Below are positions 14,778 through 18,281 of a stretch of 18,281 nt of DNA, one piece after another. The translations under genes were made by a program, and so were the position numbers. Position 1 is the stretch's first letter; every line of letters starts with the position of its first letter. The DNA comes from JASFHF01 sp050123335 (GTDB lineage: Bacteria > Pseudomonadota > Gammaproteobacteria > UBA12402). The DNA lies in NCBI GenBank assembly GCA_050123335.1, contig JASFHH010000031.1:1-18281 (forward strand). Reading direction: 5' to 3'. The notes under the pieces were generated by a model. It saw only the letters and a list, made by a program, of their open reading frames with translations, was not told the origin of the DNA and made no database searches.

Positions 14778-15200
14778 CTATAAAATATTTTTTTGCTTAA
14801 ATGTTAACCTTGTTGCTTCATTCAAATTATAATCGGCTAAATTTTCAGCTTTAACCCACGCATATTCATCAAACTCATCATTTAAAGTTAAAGCGGTGTT
14901 TTTGGTTAAACAATCAAAAATTAAATAAATCATGTAAACTTCTTCTTTTTTGTCGTTGGAATATGTTTTTATTTTCAAGTCATCTCTGAAAGTCCAAGGG
15001 GTTATGTTGTCAACCGTTATTCCTAATTCTTCGCGTATTTCGCGGCGCAAAGCATCGTATATTTGTTCGCCTGGCTCCATTCCACCACCAGGCAAACCCC
15101 ATTGACCAGGAAAAACCCCTCGATTTTTTGGCATTTTGCAAATCAAATATTCTTCATTTTGATTTTGTATAATTGGTACGACTATATTTCTAATTTTCAT
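14778..15200 (-). CDS. nudI: NudI-like Nudix hydrolase (nucleoside triphosphate pyrophosphohydrolase)
   Basis: A 140-residue single-domain Nudix enzyme. The Nudix box GX5EX7REUXEEXGU is complete at residues 39-61 (GGMEPGE then RREIREELGI). From memory, flanking segments match E. coli NudI closely: VVPIIQNQNEEYLICKM, RGVFPGQWGLPGGG, ITPWTFRDD, EEVYMIYLIFDC, EFDEYAWVKAENL and the C-terminal YNLNEATRLTF. NudI hydrolyses (deoxy)pyrimidine NTPs to NMP and pyrophosphate; the same reaction is likely here. ATG 15200 has GGAG about nine bases upstream. It stands alone, with mobile-element debris upstream, so horizontal acquisition is possible. Confidence 0.9.
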   Translation of the reverse strand: MKIRNIVVPIIQNQNEEYLICKMPKNRGVFPGQWGLPGGGMEPGEQIYDALRREIREELGITVDNITPWTFRDDLKIKTYSNDKKEEVYMIYLIFDCLTKNTALTLNDEFDEYAWVKAENLADYNLNEATRLTFKQKNIL

Positions 15201-15266
15201 CCGGTTAACTCCAACAATGATAAATACACCTTGTGTAAAAATTGATCTACTTCGCTAAAATTTGTT

Positions 15267-15295
15267 ACATTAGAACATTGAAGAATTTTAGTCAA
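15267..15295 (-). promoter_or_regulatory. possible nudI promoter
   Basis: On the minus strand TTGACT (15295-15290) is followed after 17 bases by TAATGT (15272-15267), about 67 bases before the start codon. The -35 matches five of six consensus bases but the -10 is poor. Confidence 0.35.
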
Positions 15296-15437
15296 AAAGT
15301 CTTTGAGAGTCTACGTATTACGATCTTAATGAATTGTATAAAAACTATACTAAATGAGATTGTTTTTGCCTGCTCCTATCTACAATACGTCTACATTTGA
15401 AAATTGGATTTTTGGACAATCTTTTTAGACCCAAAGT

Positions 15438-15483
15438 GTTACCTATGTCTCCGGTATAAAACGTAACCCATGTCTCCGGTATA
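15438..15483. mobile_element. IS481-like terminal repeats (isolated IS end)
   Basis: Two direct copies of a 21-bp unit, 15438-15458 and 15463-15483, differ at two positions and share CATGTCTCCGGTATA or TATGTCTCCGGTATA after GTTACC/GTAACC. Paired repeats with ACCTATGTCTCCGG are a feature I associate with the ends of IS481-family elements. No transposase is present; the HemW-like fragment begins directly to the right. Nothing recognisable lies between here and the nudI leader. Confidence 0.5.
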
Positions 15484-15891
15484 GACCGTGCTCATGGTTA
15501 TCTTGACGATTATACTTACAGAAATGTTGGATCGCCGACAGAATACATCGATCTTGTAATGAACAAAAAATTATTACCTTTGGCTGCACAACGTGTTTGC
15601 ACATCTGAAGAAGCTATGCGACGTTATTTGGTTATGGGATTAAGGTTAAGCAAAATATCGTTAAAACCTTTCGAGAACATGTTTGGGAAAAAACTAACAA
15701 CCGTGTTTGGAGAAGAAATAAAAACCATGGAAGAAAGCGGGTATATTAAGGTAAATGACAAGTATATTGAATTTACGGATAAAGGTAATATATGGAGTAA
15801 CAATGTAAGAACGTTCTTTGAAAATGCAAGTTTAGATAGTACAGATGAATACTATAATTCCATTACTAGAGTAAAAGCATCTGGAGATTAG
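15484..15891 (+). pseudogene. C-terminal fragment of a HemW/HemN-like radical SAM protein
   Basis: The plus-strand frame reads in from the IS481-like repeat, with AHGYL at the junction, and continues to a TAG at 15891. The first internal ATG is 15559. The fragment resembles the C-terminal domain of HemW/coproporphyrinogen III oxidase-like radical SAM proteins: RNVGSPTEYI, EEAMRRYLVMGLRLSKISL, FEEMFGKKL-type and EESGYIKVNDKYIEFTDKG, then a short tail. HemW handles heme; HemN is an oxygen-independent coproporphyrinogen oxidase. The radical SAM core with its CxxxCxxC cluster site is absent, so this piece cannot be an active enzyme. It is the only plus-strand cellular gene in the window. The break point at the IS end points to loss by an insertion and deletion. 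Confidence 0.65.
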
Positions 15892-16002
15892 ACGTGGGCA
15901 AATTTAGATTCTAAAACTTTACCCGAAAATTCAAGCAAGAAGAAAAGTGGTGATAATTGAAAAAATGGTCTAGGCAATGGGGAATACCTTATAGTTGTGC
16001 TA

Positions 16003-17247
16003 CTAGCTGAGACCAAATATAGGTAATAGATGAAAAACAAACAAGCATTCTATTGCCATAACAAACAAAGCGAATAAAATAACCGCGCACAGCAATGAAT
16101 TCCCACCAATTACCCTGAAAGATGAGTGTAATTTCTTACTTTTTCTTAATTTATAGGTCATCATTGCTGGCATTATTATCACAAGAATGATTGCAAAAAA
16201 AGCAGCATAACTTAATACGTAAACGAAGCCTTTTGGATAAAATAACACAAAACATAATGGTGGAACAAACGTTAGTATCCCAGTTTGTAATCGACCAAAA
16301 AAATTATTTTTACGTTTTAAAGCATCTGCTAAAAAGTCAAATAACCCAAGGCTTACTCCTAAAAATGCGGTACTCATTGCAATATCGGAGAATCCGTTAA
16401 CAATAACAGTTAACCAATTATTTTTGAGCAAGAAACTAATTTCGTCTAGCATGTAAACTATCGAGTTTTTCTTGGCAGCAAAATGAATAAATCCGTGTTT
16501 CCCCAGTAACGGGATAATGCCAAAAACGACAATCAACCAAAGCAAATAAATAATAAGTGGCACAAGCGCTGAATAAATTATAATCCATTTTAATTCTCTA
16601 GGTTTTTTTCCAATATAATTTATTATACTCGGTATTGTTGGGTGGAAACCAAAACAAACTATAAAAATGGGAATGGCAGACCACATATATTTAACTGTGT
16701 AATAATGATCAAATAAATGTTTTAATCTAACATGTGGCATTAAAACTGAAAATGTTATGATTAACAAAATTCCTTTAACGCTTAACAACCCTTTCTCACA
16801 CCAGCTCACTAAATGTGTGCCATAACAAACAATGCTTCCAAATATAATTGTAATTACAGCAAGGCTAAACCAATCTGGCATATTAGTACCAGTTAATTTT
16901 AAAAAACTTGTAGTTAATAAAGAACCATTGCCCACAATATAAGCTGCAATTAGCGCATTCAATAATAGTAAACAAATAATCCATGCAAGAATTTGCCCAA
17001 AACGACCTAAAGTTGCGTCAGCCATGGTTGAAAAGTGATTACGGTAAATATCAAAAGCAAGACTTACCTCAAGCGTTAGCAATGCTGTTATCAGCATAAA
17101 TGAAAAAACAATTGTTAATATAATAGTTGCAAAAGCAAATCCTACGGCAGCACTAACTATAGGCAGAGCTAACATACCAGCTCCAACTGTGGTGCCTACT
17201 AGGATAAAAATACTTCCTATAAATTTACTAAAATCACTATTAAGCAA
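16003..17247 (-). CDS. aromatic amino acid permease (TyrP/Mtr, HAAAP family)
   Basis: A 414-residue inner-membrane carrier with about eleven hydrophobic helices, full length for the family. The N-terminal helix carries GTTVGAGMLALP (18-29), the unwound substrate-binding segment of the APC/HAAAP fold; later segments include IVCFGFHPTIPSI and ATLSTAFLGVSLGLFDF-type helix eight. The E. coli relatives TyrP and Mtr import tyrosine and tryptophan with protons; exact specificity here is not readable. The frame begins with TTG at 17247 (an in-frame ATT lies just before), with AAAGAG about ten bases upstream and no ATG near. Downstream, GGTCT and AGACC followed by ATTTTTT (about 15962-16010) could form a weak terminator. 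Such carriers are common in amino-acid-dependent intracellular gammaproteobacteria. Confidence 0.88.
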   Translation of the reverse strand: MLNSDFSKFIGSIFILVGTTVGAGMLALPIVSAAVGFAFATIILTIVFSFMLITALLTLEVSLAFDIYRNHFSTMADATLGRFGQILAWIICLLLLNALIAAYIVGNGSLLTTSFLKLTGTNMPDWFSLAVITIIFGSIVCYGTHLVSWCEKGLLSVKGILLIITFSVLMPHVRLKHLFDHYYTVKYMWSAIPIFIVCFGFHPTIPSIINYIGKKPRELKWIIIYSALVPLIIYLLWLIVVFGIIPLLGKHGFIHFAAKKNSIVYMLDEISFLLKNNWLTVIVNGFSDIAMSTAFLGVSLGLFDFLADALKRKNNFFGRLQTGILTFVPPLCFVLFYPKGFVYVLSYAAFFAIILVIIMPAMMTYKLRKSKKLHSSFRVIGGNSLLCAVILFALFVMAIECLFVFHLLPIFGLS

Positions 17248-17357
17248 AATGATGCGTCTCTTTTTGTTGGTTGAGAAATTTAAACGAATATTATCACAAG
17301 TTTATCTATTGCAATGTAATAAAGCTTTAAAAATTTTTGTTTATTAGTATCTAATTT

Positions 17358-17459
17358 TTAATCGCCCCAAAAATCATTAAATCGCTCTGTTAATAAATTA
17401 GTGTAAATAACCGTATTTTTGATATTGGCATGTCCTAAATAGCTTTGAATTGCTTTAGG
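17358..17459 (-). pseudogene. C-terminal remnant of a tyrosine recombinase (phage/island integrase)
   Basis: Thirty-three codons ending at a TAA (17360-17358) read P-KAIQSYLGHANIKNTVIY, then TNLLTERFNDFW. This is the LGHxxIxxTxxY box with the nucleophilic Tyr that ends tyrosine recombinases. The homology stops exactly where the IS5-like terminal repeat begins (17459), so the gene was interrupted and its main part is gone. It supports a past integrated element at this border. Confidence 0.7.
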
Positions 17460-17998
17460 GCTTTGTTCAACAATTCAAAATTTGATTAGAATCACATAAA
17501 TGTTGCATAAAATCTCAACACTGGTATCTTCGTTATTTCGCAATTTTCACAATTATTCTAAACTTAAAAGGAACTACCAATGCCAAACAAACATTTGAAT
17601 AATAAAGGAATAGCAATAAAAAAGCAAAAATATAAGCTGAAAAATTGGGCAGCACCGTTGAAAAACCGTGGTAATATAAAAATTTGGTTATCGCAGAAAG
17701 TTATCGATGCTTGGTATGAAATTGATAGTAATTATGATGGTACTGGTTCTCCAAAAAAATACAGTGATTTTGCAATAATTACTTGTCATGAAATCAGAAA
17801 AGTTTTCAAATTATCATTAAGACAAACTGAAGGCTTTATAAATTCGTCATTTGCAATAAATAAATTGCCAATTGCCTGTCCAAGCTACAATCGTTTATCA
17901 GAACGTTTACAAAATCTTGGTTTAAAAAAAAGCCCGCGATATAAAAAGAATGATCGCCCTGAGCTAATTTAGCAGTGATAGCAATTGATTTTATTTGA
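17459..17998 (+). mobile_element. decayed IS5-family (IS903 group) insertion sequence
   Basis: The left end GGCTTTGTTCAACAATTC (17459-17476) resembles the IS903 terminal repeat GGCTTTGTTGAATAAATC. The transposase start lies 121 bases inside it, nearly the same as in the second copy at 18155 (122 bases). Homology ends about 17992 just after the first catalytic Asp, and no right end is visible before the tRNA fragment, so most of the element is deleted. Confidence 0.7.
17580..17992 (+). pseudogene. truncated, frameshifted IS5/IS903-group transposase
   Basis: The first 130 codons match the N-terminal part of IS903-type transposases: KNWAAPLKNRGNIKIWL, GSPKKYSDFAIITCHEIRKVFKLSLRQTEGFI and CPSYNRLSERL. 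The frame stops at 17972, but the next frame continues with LAVIAIDF (to 17992), where the Asp is the first residue of the DDE triad. One base has therefore been gained or lost near 17960-17970. The remainder of the roughly 300-residue protein is absent. GGA lies before ATG 17580. Non-functional. Confidence 0.75.
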
Positions 17999-18008
17999 AT
18001 TTCAAAAC

Positions 18009-18050
18009 TGGGCCCACTAGGACTCGAACCTAGGACCAACGGATTATGAG
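18009..18050 (-). other. 3' half of a CAU-anticodon tRNA gene, putative attachment site
   Basis: Minus-strand bases form the 3' half of a tRNA. The order is anticodon loop CTCATAA, anticodon 3' stem TCCGT, variable TGGTC, a perfect T-arm (CTAGG-TTCGAGT-CCTAG), acceptor 3' strand TGGGCCC and discriminator A. The 5' half (acceptor GGGCCCA, D-arm) is missing beyond 18050. The anticodon would be CAU (Met or lysidine-modified Ile2). A lone tRNA 3' half beside a recombinase remnant is typical of an att copy left by tRNA-directed integration. Confidence 0.7.
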
Positions 18051-18073
18051 AATGGGTGAATTCTAAAAAGAAG

Positions 18074-18139
18074 TGCGACAAATTCCGAGGACATGTAAAA
18101 TGGCCTCTGTAAGTATTTGAAAAAAAGGAACTTGTCGCA
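18074..18139. repeat. 66-bp hairpin element of unknown origin
   Basis: The arms TGCGACAAATTCC (18074-18086) and GGAACTTGTCGCA (18127-18139) pair over 12 of 13 positions (the other can be G-U in RNA), with an inner GAGG/CCTC pair (18087-18090 and 18104-18107). It fills the space between the tRNA fragment and the right-hand IS. It may be the paired ends of a deleted mobile element. Confidence 0.45.
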
Positions 18140-18154
18140 TGAAAGAGTATACCC

Positions 18155-18281
18155 GGCTTTGTTGCATAAATAGGAAGGGATTAGCTGCATCAGCGGTAAC
18201 GCTAAGTCTTTGAAATTCATAAAAAACTCTATTAATATACATTTTTTGATGAAAAACATAAAAATGGAGTTTATTTATGTC
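18155..18281 (+). mobile_element. left end of a second IS5-family (IS903 group) element
   Basis: The terminal repeat GGCTTTGTTGCATAAATAG begins at 18155 and is close to the IS903 end. It is followed by a 122-base leader with TATTAATAT-rich sequence and GGAG before an ATG at 18277. The element continues past the window edge and may be intact. Confidence 0.7.
18277..18281 (+). CDS. start of IS5-family transposase, cut by right edge
   Basis: ATG 18277 has GGAG seven bases upstream (18266-18269) and lies at the same distance from the IS end as the transposase start of the decayed copy. Only the first codon and two bases are inside the window, so the protein itself is not seen. Confidence 0.45.

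Noticed and set aside
15333..15353. Possible third RstA-like box upstream of nudI
   Set aside because: It shares GTATAGTTTTT with the site before the regulator gene, but the second TACA unit is mismatched, the orientation relative to the gene is reversed, and its distance to a -10 does not match the two good sites.
18073..18140. Group II intron 5' end (GTGCGAC) with a nearby GAAAG
   Set aside because: No domain V-like hairpin, no maturase gene and far too little length; GUGYG alone is not enough.
17836..18259. Two minus-strand frames of 71-81 codons across the tRNA fragment and IS debris
   Set aside because: They cover the tRNA 3' half, transposase antisense and IS leader; no homology and no plausible start.
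1..18281. CRISPR array, rRNA or an intact tRNA
   Set aside because: No regularly spaced repeats, no rRNA signature and only a half tRNA were seen.

Overview
The window is AT-rich (roughly one third G+C by eye) and looks like accessory chromosome of a gammaproteobacterium. My best guess is an intracellular or host-associated lineage of the Legionellales type. The reasons are a low-GC P-type (Trb-like) type IV secretion operon, a gene resembling the EspL/OspD3 (ShET2) effector proteases, RstA/RstB-like signalling, a NudI-like Nudix hydrolase, a TyrP/Mtr-type amino acid carrier, and IS5/IS903- and IS481-type remnants. The taxonomic placement is inference. Almost every intact gene is on the minus strand.

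Reading leftward from about 10.2 kb to the left edge is one transcription unit: trbC(virB2)-trbD(virB3)-trbE(virB4)-trbF(virB8)-trbG(virB9)-trbI(virB10)-small exported protein-trbL(virB6)-traF-trbB(virB11). After it, in the same direction, come a small unrecognised reading frame and the N-terminal 218 codons of a putative effector. That fragment keeps the Cys-His-Asp arrangement of the EspL/OspD3 cysteine proteases that cleave host RHIM proteins. No relaxase, coupling protein or TrbJ/VirB5 lies inside the window.

The middle (10.2-14.5 kb) holds a 110-bp perfect-armed palindromic element, an exported serine hydrolase of the beta-lactamase/DD-peptidase fold, and an RstB/RstA-like two-component pair. 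The kinase appears to carry two tandem copies of the RstB periplasmic sensor domain. Two nearly identical 21-bp boxes (TACA-N7-TACA, close to the E. coli RstA box) lie just upstream of TATAAT elements, one for the response regulator gene and one for the hydrolase. This suggests an autoregulated circuit controlling the hydrolase.

The right part (14.5-18.3 kb) contains a nudI-like gene and a HemW-like gene fragment abutting an IS481-like end. After these come an intact aromatic amino acid permease gene and a dense scar of mobile DNA. The scar consists of the last 33 codons of a tyrosine recombinase cut by a decayed IS5/IS903-group element, the 3' half of a CAU-anticodon tRNA that looks like an attachment-site copy, an unexplained hairpin, and the left end of a second IS5/IS903-group element running off the right edge. 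Together this reads as the degraded border of an integrated element. Whether that element once included the T4SS cannot be decided from the window alone.
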